From Azospirillum rugosum (GTDB taxonomy: Bacteria; Pseudomonadota; Alphaproteobacteria; Azospirillales; Azospirillaceae): DNA of 64,000 nt. The notes below the pieces were generated by a model. It ran no database searches. It was not told the DNA's origin and worked only from the letters and a program-made list of their open reading frames with translations. Of this stretch, positions 23,950 to 31,758 are shown in pieces (the stretch's first letter is position 1; every line of letters begins with the position of its first letter). The stretch is from the NCBI RefSeq assembly GCF_017876155.1, contig NZ_JAGINP010000011.1, forward strand, positions 124,001 to 188,000. Reading direction: 5' to 3'. The translations under genes were made by a program, and so were the position numbers.

Positions 23950-23963
23950 GTTCGTGTACGAAC
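23950..23963. promoter_or_regulatory. Dyad GTTCG-N4-CGAAC, copy 2
   Basis: GTTCGTGTACGAAC, a perfect inverted repeat, 176 bp before the icd2 ATG. It shares its arms and spacing with 10527-10540. The six-base arms GTTCGT/ACGAAC are complementary here as well. It is probably a binding site for a dimeric regulator, identity unknown. Confidence 0.45.
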
Positions 23964-24132
23964 AGGTTTTGAGGACGGCGCCATCCTGATCTGACCACCG
24001 ACGCAACCGGCGCGATGGTTGCGAGCGAAAACCATCAGCGTAAAACACTTTTACGGATCGCGGCGGCGAATTTGCTCAAAGCCTCATAATGCGCGATGCA
24101 GAGACACAACCGGGAAGCGGACCACCCCCTTT

Positions 24133-24161
24133 TTGCAAGAATAGCATACATAATTTATTAA
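24133..24161 (+). promoter_or_regulatory. Promoter candidate for the 60-aa ORF
   Basis: TTGCAA (24133-24138) and TATTAA (24156-24161) are 17 bp apart in an AT-rich patch, a fair sigma70-type promoter. It would start transcription near 24168, about 100 nt before the ATG at 24268. Confidence 0.45.
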
Positions 24162-24267
24162 CCCGGACAGGGCGATGCTGATCTCACGACACAGAGTGGA
24201 CGAGGGAGCGCCACGCTCCTCCGCCGATGTTCCGTTCAAGGTACGGAAGAACAGAGAGATCCGGGCG

Positions 24268-24450
24268 ATGGACACGATGATGACTGTGAACGAAGGCATG
24301 GCCTCCCGTCAGGCCGCTCCGCAAGACACGCTTTCGCTGCTCCGCCGCGTCGAGGCGCATCTCGCGCGCCACATCGACGTGGTCGGCGGCGCCGCGGCCG
24401 CCCCGACGACGGCCGAGCTGCTCGGCGACGTCCGGGCGATCCTGGACTGA
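24268..24450 (+). CDS. Small hypothetical protein, 60 aa
   Basis: A 60-aa protein beginning MDTMMTVNEGMASRQAAPQ, with an amphipathic helix DTLSLLRRVEAHLARHIDVV and a C-terminal TTAELLGDVRAILD helix. No family is recognised. A purine-rich AGAGAGATCCGGG precedes the ATG at 24268; an in-frame ATG at 24175 would give 91 aa but lies only about 7 nt after the predicted transcription start. A promoter candidate upstream and a very strong terminator downstream mark it as a real single-gene unit. Confidence 0.6.
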   Translation: MDTMMTVNEGMASRQAAPQDTLSLLRRVEAHLARHIDVVGGAAAAPTTAELLGDVRAILD

Positions 24451-24480
24451 GCGATTCAGCGTCGGTCTGCTGAAACGCAG

Positions 24481-24516
24481 AAAAGGCCCGGCCCTTCCCA
24501 AAGGACCGGGCCTTTT
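24481..24516. terminator. Bidirectional rho-independent terminator
   Basis: AAAAGGCCCGG (24481-24491) pairs perfectly with CCGGGCCTTTT (24506-24516). It gives a U run on both strands and sits between the small rightward ORF and the leftward histidine kinase gene. Confidence 0.92.
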
Positions 24517-24536
24517 CGCGTGCTCTGCCATCGGTA

Positions 24537-26549
24537 TCAGAGGGCCGACAACCTCCGCTCCACGGACCCGGCCCGCCGTTCCCATTCCACCGGCACGGAC
24601 AGCACGAACACGGCCCCTCCCCCGTCGCGCGGGTGGTGGGTGACCGTGCCGCCGTGCAGGTCGGCGATGGTCCGGACGAGGGTCAGGCCGATGCCGGTGC
24701 CGGGAACGCCGGCGCTGTGGGTGCCGCGGTAGTATTTTTCGAACACGCGCTCCGCTTCCTCCTCCGGGATGCCGGGACCGCGGTCGGCGACGGAGAGGAC
24801 CAGCGCGGCCCCCTCCTGACGGGCGGTCAGGGCGATGGCGGCGCCGGGGGAAGAGGAGGCGGGGCCGTAGCGGCGGGCGTTGTCGAGCAGCACGTCCAGC
24901 GCGATGCCCAGGAGATCCGGGTCGGCCGTGCAGGTGTCCGGCAGGCCGGCGATGTCCGCGACGATGGCCGAGCCCAGGCTGCGCTGGCGGTCGACCACGC
25001 GCTGGACCATCGTCGCCGGGGCGAAGGCGGCGATCTTCACCGGCAGTTCCTCGTCGACGCGGTCGCCGGCGAGGCAGGTTTCGATCAGGTCGATCACGCG
25101 CCGCACCGAGCGGCGGATCAGGGCCAGCCGGCTGCCCACCCCTTCGCGCTCCGTCGGCACCAGCCGCTCCAGCATCTGCACCGAACTGTCGATCACCGCC
25201 AGCGGCGTCTTGAACTCGTGCGTCGCCATGTCGAGAAAGGTGCGCAGGCGCTGGCGGGCCATCTGCTCCCCGGCCAGCGCGCGTTCGATGTCGCGGGTGC
25301 GCAGGGCGACACGCTCCTCCAGGCGGCTGTTGGCCTCGCTCAGGGCGTGGGCGTGGCGCCCGCGCTGCACGAACAGGACGAAGACGAGGCCGAGGAGGAT
25401 CGCCAGCACGGCGATGAAGACGAGGCCGATCATCGCTTCGGCGAAATGGGCTTCCAGGATGGACGGCTGGCGGAAGCGGACCTCCGTGCCGGGCGGCAGC
25501 GTGCGCTCGTCGATTCCCCAGCGGCGCAGCTGCCGCCAGTCGACGACCGGCTGCGAGGAATAGCGCTCCTCCGCCGGCTCCGCCCGATCCGGCGCGCCGT
25601 CGGTGAGAAGCTGGAGCGCGGCGCGGGTGGCGACGCGCCCGGCGATGCCGGAATCGTTGACGTAGCCGCCGACGGCACCGGTGCCCACGCCGGTGCCGAT
25701 GTCGCTGTCGAACAGCACGTAGACCGGTGCGGTCGACACCTGGGCCAGCCGCGCCGCCACCGCGTCGGGGCGATACTGGCGGCCGGTGCGGTCCACCGTG
25801 ACGTGGGTGTAGAGGACGACGCTGCCCGGCGCCAGGGCGGCAACGCGGTCCTCCAGTTCCCCCACGGTCAGGTCATGCAGGTGTCCGACCTCCAACGGGC
25901 GGCCGGGATTGCGGGCCAGCGCCGTCCGGACGATCCGCGCGAGGTGGTGCGACGGCGCGGTGTCGTCGGACACGATGACCAGCCGGGTGGCGGCCGGGTT
26001 CTGGGCCAGCGCCATCTCCACCGTCTGGTCCACGTGCGGGCCGGTCGTCACGCGCACCGCAACCGCCGTGCCGGCGTCGCCCAGATTGTCGAAATTCGGG
26101 AAGATGCCGACGACCGGCGCGTCCCCGAACAGCGACCGGCCATGCGCGGCCACGAATTGGATGGCCGGCGCCCCGTCGGCGATGATCGCGCGCGGGCGGA
26201 CGTCGCGGTATTTGACGCGCAGGAACTCCGCCCAGGCCTTGTCGTCCGGCCGGTCGGGAAAGCGGACGCGGTCGAGCAGCTCGACATACAGGTTCACCGG
26301 GTCGCCCCGCGCGGCCAGCTCCTCCCGCGCGGCGTCGAGCATCGCCTCGGTCCAGCTAACGGTCAGGCTGAAGGAGGAGATGAACAGGACGCCGTTTCCG
26401 TTCTCGGCCCCGGCCTCCGCACGCGCAGCGGTCGGGGCGCCGATGCCCAGCAGCACGAGAAGGAGCAGCGGCACCGCCAGGGCGGCCCGCAGACGCGCGG
26501 GCAAGCCGCGCCCGCGGCGGCGGCAGCCCGATATGATGTGAGGATTCAT
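24537..26549 (-). CDS. Sensor histidine kinase with periplasmic ABC-substrate-binding-like domain
   Basis: A 670-aa membrane sensor. After a signal anchor (ALAVPLLLLVLLGIGAPTAARAE) comes a periplasmic domain of about 330 aa of the ABC_sub_bind type (VLFISSFSLTVSWTEAMLDAAREEL ... VGIFPNFDNLGDAGTAVAVRVT ... PVYVLFDSDIGTGVGTGAVGGYVN), a membrane segment (IGLVFIAVLAILLGLVFVLFV), a coiled coil, then the kinase core: H-box TFLDMATHEFKTPLAV, N-box DVLLDNARRYGP, G1 DRGPGIP and G2 GTGIGLTLV. It would autophosphorylate on the H-box histidine. No response regulator is adjacent, so the partner is unknown. The ATG at 26549 (MNPHIIS) was chosen. Confidence 0.9.
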   Translation of the reverse strand: MNPHIISGCRRRGRGLPARLRAALAVPLLLLVLLGIGAPTAARAEAGAENGNGVLFISSFSLTVSWTEAMLDAAREELAARGDPVNLYVELLDRVRFPDRPDDKAWAEFLRVKYRDVRPRAIIADGAPAIQFVAAHGRSLFGDAPVVGIFPNFDNLGDAGTAVAVRVTTGPHVDQTVEMALAQNPAATRLVIVSDDTAPSHHLARIVRTALARNPGRPLEVGHLHDLTVGELEDRVAALAPGSVVLYTHVTVDRTGRQYRPDAVAARLAQVSTAPVYVLFDSDIGTGVGTGAVGGYVNDSGIAGRVATRAALQLLTDGAPDRAEPAEERYSSQPVVDWRQLRRWGIDERTLPPGTEVRFRQPSILEAHFAEAMIGLVFIAVLAILLGLVFVLFVQRGRHAHALSEANSRLEERVALRTRDIERALAGEQMARQRLRTFLDMATHEFKTPLAVIDSSVQMLERLVPTEREGVGSRLALIRRSVRRVIDLIETCLAGDRVDEELPVKIAAFAPATMVQRVVDRQRSLGSAIVADIAGLPDTCTADPDLLGIALDVLLDNARRYGPASSSPGAAIALTARQEGAALVLSVADRGPGIPEEEAERVFEKYYRGTHSAGVPGTGIGLTLVRTIADLHGGTVTHHPRDGGGAVFVLSVPVEWERRAGSVERRLSAL

Positions 26550-26666
26550 GAGGCTGACGGCTGGAAACATCCGCGCGACCGGCGCATACCCCCGCACACT
26601 ATGGGAAGGCCGGCGCGCATTCCAAAAGAAAAGCGCGGCCGTTCGTGCACGTGCCAATGTGTCGCG

Positions 26667-27860
26667 TCAGCGCAGCAGTTCCCGCATCGCCGCGTCCAGC
26701 CCTTCCAGCGTCAGCGGGTACATCCGGTTGTCCATCAGGCGCTGCAGGATGCGCGTGCTTTCCGTGTAGCCCCAATATTGCTGCGGCGTCGGGTTCAGCC
26801 AGACGGCCCGGCTGTAGACCGACAGAAGGCGCTGCATCCAGGCCTGTCCCGGTTCCTCGTTCCAATGCTCGACGCTGCCGCCGGCGTAGACGATCTCGTA
26901 GGGGCTCATGGCCGCGTCGCCGACGAAGACCAGCTTGTAGTCGGCCGGATAGGTGTGCAGCACGTCCCAGGTCGGGGTGCGCTCGTCATGGCGGCGGCGG
27001 TTGTCGCGCCAGACGCTCTCGTACACGCAATTGTGGAAGTAGAAGTGCTCCAGGTGCTTGAACTCCGTCCGCGCGGCGGAGAACAGCTCCTCGACCAGCC
27101 GGATGTGGTCGTCCATCGACCCGCCGATGTCCAGGAACAGCAGAACCTTCACGGCGTTGTGCCGCTCCGGCACCATCTTCAGGTCCAGCCAGCCGGCGTT
27201 GCTGGCCGTGGCGCGGATGGTGCCGGGCAGGTCAAGCTCGCTGGCCGCCCCCGTGCGGGCGAACTTGCGCAGGCGGCGCAGCGCCACCTTGATGTTGCGG
27301 GTGCCGATCTCGACCTGGTCGTCGAGGTTCTTGAACTCCCGCTTGTCCCACACCTTCACGGCGCGGCGGTTGCGGGATTCGTGCTGGCCGATGCGCACCC
27401 CTTCCGGGTTGTAGCCGTAGGCACCGAAGGGCGAGGTGCCGGCCGTGCCGATCCATTTGGAGCCGCCCTGGTGCCGGCCCTTCTGCTCCGCCAGCCGCTG
27501 GGCCAGCGTCTCCATCAGCTTCTGCCAGCCGCCGAGCGCCTGGATCTGCGCCTTCTCCTCGTCGGTGAGGAAGCGTTCGGCCAGCTTGCGCAGCCATTCC
27601 TCCGGCAGATCGACGACGGGGATTTCGTCGCCGCCGGCACCGTCCTCCCCGGCGAGGCCCTGGAAGGTCCGGCCGAAGACGCGGTCGAAGCGATCGAGGT
27701 TGCGCTCGTCCTTCACCAGGCAGGCCCGGCTGAGGTAATAGAAGTCATCGACGCGGAAGGCGGCGACGCCGCGCTTCATGGCCTCCATGAGCGTCAGGTA
27801 CTCGTTCAGCGAGACCGGCACGCCCGCCTTGCGCAGTTCGAAGAAGAAATTCGTGAACAT
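26667..27860 (-). CDS. VWA domain protein (CoxE-like)
   Basis: A 397-aa protein of the CoxE-like VWA family, which works with MoxR AAA+ ATPases in cofactor insertion or protein assembly. The N-terminal part FTNFFFELRKAGVPVSLNEYLTLMEAM is the family start. The VWA domain begins VKVLLFLDIGGSMDDHIRLVEELF, where the metal-site motif D-x-S-x-S reads D-I-G-G-S, so one MIDAS serine is replaced by glycine, and ends with KLVFVGDAAMSPYEIVYAGG. A MoxR-type ATPase lies 4 kb away at 31759-32604 rather than next door. No signal peptide. Confidence 0.87.
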   Translation of the reverse strand: MFTNFFFELRKAGVPVSLNEYLTLMEAMKRGVAAFRVDDFYYLSRACLVKDERNLDRFDRVFGRTFQGLAGEDGAGGDEIPVVDLPEEWLRKLAERFLTDEEKAQIQALGGWQKLMETLAQRLAEQKGRHQGGSKWIGTAGTSPFGAYGYNPEGVRIGQHESRNRRAVKVWDKREFKNLDDQVEIGTRNIKVALRRLRKFARTGAASELDLPGTIRATASNAGWLDLKMVPERHNAVKVLLFLDIGGSMDDHIRLVEELFSAARTEFKHLEHFYFHNCVYESVWRDNRRRHDERTPTWDVLHTYPADYKLVFVGDAAMSPYEIVYAGGSVEHWNEEPGQAWMQRLLSVYSRAVWLNPTPQQYWGYTESTRILQRLMDNRMYPLTLEGLDAAMRELLR

Positions 27861-27932
27861 GCCGCCTTCCCTCCCGGGGGATCACTCCCCCGCCCGTCCC
27901 ATTCATCGTAGCGCCGACCCGGCAGGAACGCC

Positions 27933-28484
27933 ATGACCGCACTCCTCGACTTCGCCCGCGCGCTGGAATTCGCCGCGCACAAGCACATCGACCAGCGCCG
28001 CAAGGGCGTGCGCGCCGAACCCTACCTCAACCATCTGTCGGAGGTGGCGTTTCTGGTCGCCGAGGCGACCGAGGGCAAGGACCCGGTCGTCGTCATCGCC
28101 GCATTGCTGCACGACACGCTGGAGGACACCGACGCCTCTTACGAGGAGATCGAGCGGCATTTCGGCGCGGAGGTCGCCAGCGTGGTGGCCGAGACGACCG
28201 ACGACAAGCGCCTGCGCAAGGCCGAGCGCAAGCAGCGGCAGATCGACACCGCCCCCACCGCCTCGTCCCGCGCGAAGTTGGTGAAGCTGGCCGACAAGGT
28301 GTCGAACCTGCGCTCCATGGCCTACAGCCCGCCCGCCGACTGGCCCCTGACCCGCAAGGTCGAGTATTTCGAGTGGGCCCACGCGGTCGTCACCGGCCTG
28401 CGCGGGATCAACCCCCGGCTGGAGGCCCTGTTCGACCGCGCCTACGAGGACGGTCTGGCGGAACTGCGTGGCGACGGGGTGTGA
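27933..28484 (+). CDS. HD-domain small alarmone hydrolase-like protein (MESH1 type)
   Basis: A 183-aa stand-alone HD-domain protein of the RelA/SpoT hydrolase type without synthetase, TGS or ACT domains. The metal ligands H34 (LNHLSEVA), H60-D61 (ALLHDTLEDT) and the later acid in KLVKLADKVSNLRSM are in place, as is the ED dyad of HDTLEDT. Such proteins (SAH hydrolases, MESH1) remove pyrophosphate from (p)ppGpp; some have shifted to NADPH or other substrates. The ATG at 27933 was chosen. It is divergent from the VWA gene, 72 bp away. Confidence 0.88.
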   Translation: MTALLDFARALEFAAHKHIDQRRKGVRAEPYLNHLSEVAFLVAEATEGKDPVVVIAALLHDTLEDTDASYEEIERHFGAEVASVVAETTDDKRLRKAERKQRQIDTAPTASSRAKLVKLADKVSNLRSMAYSPPADWPLTRKVEYFEWAHAVVTGLRGINPRLEALFDRAYEDGLAELRGDGV

Positions 28485-28628
28485 CGCGCGGTTCCGCCCG
28501 CGCGCATAGACAGACTCGCATATTGCTGGTAACGCCTATTATTATCGGCACCTTATGGGATATCCTCCTTCCCGTTTCTCTCCAATGGCGAGCATAGCGC
28601 CATTAACGGCCAGGAAGGAGGATTGGAC

Positions 28629-30101
28629 ATGCGATTGTGTTCAACGAAAGCGGGCGCGCTTGGGCTCTCCGCGCTGGCTGTTGCCGGATGCTCGACCGAC
28701 CTGACGGTCGCTCCGGTGACCCCGGCGTCGGTGGCTCCGCCCGGCATCGTCTACCAGCTGCCGCAGAACCAACTCGAGCTGGTCATCACACGGGAGATCA
28801 TCCGGTGCGAGACCGTCGGCAACACATATGACGTCGCCTTCTCGCTCAAGGTGGACGCCACCCAACAGTTCGTCCCCGACCCGTCGGCCACCTACTCCAT
28901 CGATTACAAGGACCTTGGCGGCATGTCCAAGGCCACGGACATCGTCGTCGAGCTGTATCCGAACGGCACCCTGAAGAGCGTGAACTCGACGCTCGACGAC
29001 CAGTCCGCGCAAATCCTCAGCAAGACGCTGTCGGGTGTCATCAACATCGCAAAAATGACCTTGGTGCCCGGGGGCGTGCTGGGACCCGGCGTTCTGCAAG
29101 TTCCGCGGGGAGTTCGCACCCTCGAGCTGAAAAAGAACGTCGATCCGAAAACCAAAGGCGTCGACAAGCTTCCCCCGCTTTGTCCAAACAGCGTTCGCAC
29201 CGCGACGCTGCAGAAGCCGAAGCTTGTCGCCTCTCTCGAAAAGCAGAAGTCAAACGTCGTCCAGATCGAGGCGGAGTTGGCCCAGCGCAGGGCCGCGGTG
29301 GAGAGCGCCAAGGGTGGGACGCCCAACGAAGCCGATACGATCCAGCGCTTGATGAAGCGCCGCGACGCCGCCCGCAAGGATGTGGAGGAAACGGAGAACG
29401 CCTTGGCGGCGGTCAACGCCATCGTCGTCGTCGCGGAAGACAAAGAGCTGCCCCGGATCACGCGGAACAACCCGACCGTCGAATTGCTTCCGCCATCCTC
29501 CCTGCTGGCCCGTTGGTTCAACCAGGAGATGTTGCCAGCCGGCGATGGCGGCTCGACTACGAAGAGGATGCTTGACGACGATCGCGAGCACGTGGTGCCG
29601 ACGGGCCTGATCCTGAAGGCGTCGCTCACGACCGTTCCGCTGGAGGGCAAGGCCCAGACGCCAGCCGATCCGCCTTTGACGACCAAAGGCCTAGTCTACC
29701 GCATGCCCGCCCGGGGACGGCTTACCGTGTGCCGGTCGGACCTGTGCGGCAACGGCAAGGGCGGTGTCCTTCTGGACGCGATGTACGATGCGCCGCAGCT
29801 CGGCGTCTACGGCATCCTGCCGCTGCACAACGGCATGTTCGCGACGAACACGCTGACCGCCGATTTCACCTCGGCCGGAGCGCCGATCAAGGTGTCCTAC
29901 AAGACCAACGCCACCGGCGACGGCGCCGCCTCCGCCTTCAACGACGCCACCAAGCAGGCGCTGGACTTCCGCAAGGAGCGGGCAAGCGCCCCGGTCGACC
30001 AGACCAAGGCGCAGGTCGACCTGATCGAGCAGCAGGTCAAGCTTCTGGACGCCCAGAAGAAGCTCCGCGAGGCGCAGAACGCGCTCGACAGCCTGCAATG
30101 A
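28629..30101 (+). CDS. Hypothetical lipoprotein with coiled-coil segments
   Basis: A 490-aa secreted lipoprotein of unknown family. The N terminus has a typical lipobox, LAVAGC with the lipidated cysteine at residue 21. Two charged coiled-coil stretches are visible: one near residues 205-270 (EKQKSNVVQIEAELAQRRAA) and one at the C terminus (KAQVDLIEQQVKLLDAQKKL), which ends the protein. A strong RBS (AGGAAGGAGG) precedes the ATG at 28629. A small hairpin (AATGGCG/CGCCATT, 28579-28599) lies in the leader. The gene looks single. Codon use is slightly less GC-biased than its neighbours. It probably sits in the outer membrane facing the periplasm. Confidence 0.75.
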   Translation: MRLCSTKAGALGLSALAVAGCSTDLTVAPVTPASVAPPGIVYQLPQNQLELVITREIIRCETVGNTYDVAFSLKVDATQQFVPDPSATYSIDYKDLGGMSKATDIVVELYPNGTLKSVNSTLDDQSAQILSKTLSGVINIAKMTLVPGGVLGPGVLQVPRGVRTLELKKNVDPKTKGVDKLPPLCPNSVRTATLQKPKLVASLEKQKSNVVQIEAELAQRRAAVESAKGGTPNEADTIQRLMKRRDAARKDVEETENALAAVNAIVVVAEDKELPRITRNNPTVELLPPSSLLARWFNQEMLPAGDGGSTTKRMLDDDREHVVPTGLILKASLTTVPLEGKAQTPADPPLTTKGLVYRMPARGRLTVCRSDLCGNGKGGVLLDAMYDAPQLGVYGILPLHNGMFATNTLTADFTSAGAPIKVSYKTNATGDGAASAFNDATKQALDFRKERASAPVDQTKAQVDLIEQQVKLLDAQKKLREAQNALDSLQ

Positions 30102-30165
30102 CCCGAGCGGCCGCGGGCGGCGCCCCCCGTCCGCGGCATCTTGTCCGGAAAAGAACCGCGACCGT

Positions 30166-30179
30166 TTGACATCGCGCAA
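30166..30179 (+). promoter_or_regulatory. FNR/FixK-like box before ccoG
   Basis: TTGAC-ATCG-CGCAA matches 8 of 10 positions of the FNR/FixK consensus TTGAT-N4-ATCAA. It lies 73 bp before the ccoG ATG. ccoG genes are usually induced at low oxygen by FNR/FixK-type regulators, which makes the site plausible. Confidence 0.45.
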
Positions 30180-30251
30180 TGTGACTACATCACCGAAAGC
30201 TTAAAAAGGGGGGGTTAGGTTGGCAGCCGCGTCAGCGCGAGGTCGCAAACC

Positions 30252-31718
30252 ATGTCCCTCATGCCCCACAATCCCGCCGCAACCGCCGCCGAAGAGCCGG
30301 GACAGCGGTGGTTCGTCCAGCGCCCGAAGGTCTACCCCGCCGATGTCCACGGCCGGTTCCGCCGGCTGAAGTGGCTGGCCCTGGTGATCCTGCTGGGCAT
30401 CTACTACGTCACGCCGTGGATCCGTTGGGACCGCGGGCCGGGCATTCCGGACCAAGCGGTGCTGGTCGACATGGTCGGCCGCCGCGCCTACTTCTTCTGG
30501 ATCGAGATCTGGCCGCAGGAGGTCTATTACCTGACCGGCCTGCTGATCATCGGCGCCTTCGGCATCTTCTTCGCCACCACCCTGTTCGGCCGCGTCTGGT
30601 GCGGCTACGCCTGCCCGCAGACGGTCTGGACCGACCTGTTCCTGTGGGTGGAGCGCAAGCTGGAAGGCCCGCGGACCGAACGCATCCGCCTGGACAAGGC
30701 GCCGATGTCCGCGCACAAGCTGGCCCGGAAGGCGTCCAAGCACGCGGTGTGGGTGCTGATCAGCCTGGTCACCGGCGGCGCCTGGATCTTCTACTTCAAC
30801 GACGCGCCGACCCTGCTGCGGGAGATCGTGACGGGCGAGGTGTCGCGGAGCGTGGTGGCCTTCGCCGGCCTGTTCACCGCCACGACCTACTTCTTCGCCG
30901 GCTGGGCGCGGGAGCAGATCTGCATCTACGTCTGCCCCTGGCGCAGCTTCCAGGCGGCCATGGTGGACGAGGACACCCACATCGTCACCTACCAGGACTG
31001 GCGCGGCGAGGGCCGCGCGCCGCTGCGCAAGTCGCAGAGCTGGGAGGAGCGGACGGCGGAGGGCCACGGCGATTGCATCGACTGCAAGCTGTGCGTCCAC
31101 GTCTGCCCGACGGGCACCGACATCCGCCGGGGGCAGCAGATCTCCTGCATCGGCTGCGGCCTGTGCGTCGACGCCTGCAACGAGGTGATGGCGCAGATCG
31201 GCCGGCCGGGCGACCTGGTGCTGTTCGACACCCGCTCCAACCAGGTCGCCAAGGCCGAGGGGCAGTCGGCGCCCGTCCGGCTGATCCGCCCGCGAACGGT
31301 GATCTACGCCCTGATCATGCTGGTGGTGGCGGGCATGATGGTGGTGTCGCTGGCGCTGCGCCCGAACCTGGACGTCAGCGTGCTGCGCGACCGCGCGCCG
31401 CTCTACGTCGCCCTGTCGAACGGCGACGTGCAGAACGCCTACACCATCAAGATCCTCAACAAGACGCACGGCGCGCGCTCCTACCGCCTGTCGGTGGACG
31501 GGCTGAAGAACGCGGAGCTGTCGGTCGCCAGCGTGGACGGCCAGTCCGGCCCGGCCCTGTCGCTGCGGGCGGAGCCGGACTCGGTGGCGACCTACCGCAT
31601 CTTCGTCCGCGTGCCGCGCGGGACGGTGGCCTCGGGCTCGACCGACGTGACCGTCGTGGCGACGGACGAGGCCTCCGGCGAGGTCGGCCGGCACCAGAGC
31701 GTGTTCATCGCGCCGTAG
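30252..31718 (+). CDS. ccoG: Cytochrome c oxidase accessory protein CcoG
   Basis: A 488-aa membrane ferredoxin-like protein (RdxA/FixG) required for copper delivery to cbb3-type oxidase, where it reduces Cu(II). It has membrane segments LKWLALVILLGIYYVTPW, YLTGLLIIGAFGIFFATTLF, VWVLISLVTGGAWIFYF, VVAFAGLFTATTYFFAG and VIYALIMLVVAGMMVVSL; conserved CGYACPQTVWTD and CIYVCPWRSFQAAM; and two 4Fe-4S motifs CIDCKLCVHVCP and CIGCGLCVDAC. The C-terminal Ig-like FixG domain is present. It is alone here: no ccoNOPQ or ccoHIS neighbours. An FNR-like site lies upstream and a hairpin follows. Confidence 0.95.
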   Translation: MSLMPHNPAATAAEEPGQRWFVQRPKVYPADVHGRFRRLKWLALVILLGIYYVTPWIRWDRGPGIPDQAVLVDMVGRRAYFFWIEIWPQEVYYLTGLLIIGAFGIFFATTLFGRVWCGYACPQTVWTDLFLWVERKLEGPRTERIRLDKAPMSAHKLARKASKHAVWVLISLVTGGAWIFYFNDAPTLLREIVTGEVSRSVVAFAGLFTATTYFFAGWAREQICIYVCPWRSFQAAMVDEDTHIVTYQDWRGEGRAPLRKSQSWEERTAEGHGDCIDCKLCVHVCPTGTDIRRGQQISCIGCGLCVDACNEVMAQIGRPGDLVLFDTRSNQVAKAEGQSAPVRLIRPRTVIYALIMLVVAGMMVVSLALRPNLDVSVLRDRAPLYVALSNGDVQNAYTIKILNKTHGARSYRLSVDGLKNAELSVASVDGQSGPALSLRAEPDSVATYRIFVRVPRGTVASGSTDVTVVATDEASGEVGRHQSVFIAP

Positions 31719-31729
31719 GGCGAGCGAAT

Positions 31730-31751
31730 GGGGGCCGGCGTTCCGGCCCCC
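31730..31751. terminator. Hairpin between convergent ccoG and moxR-type genes
   Basis: GGGGGCCGG (31730-31738) pairs perfectly with CCGGCCCCC (31743-31751) over a CGTT loop. There is no U run beyond TT. It lies in the 40-bp gap between two convergent stops. Confidence 0.65.
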
Positions 31752-31758
31752 CTTGGCG

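Larger units (their letters stand above)
23775..24267. other. Long divergent intergenic region
   Basis: About 490 bp between the leftward icd2 gene and a small rightward ORF. It holds the dyad GTTCG-TGTA-CGAAC (23950-23963), an AT-richer tail from about 24130 and a promoter candidate at 24133-24161. An in-frame ATG at 24175 would lengthen the small ORF. Nothing else is recognised. Confidence 0.55.

Noticed and set aside
24633..27911. A 1092-codon open frame on the plus strand
   Set aside because: It runs antisense across the histidine kinase and VWA genes; its translation is Arg/Gly/His/Gln-rich and lacks any domain, as expected of the shadow of GC-rich coding sequence.
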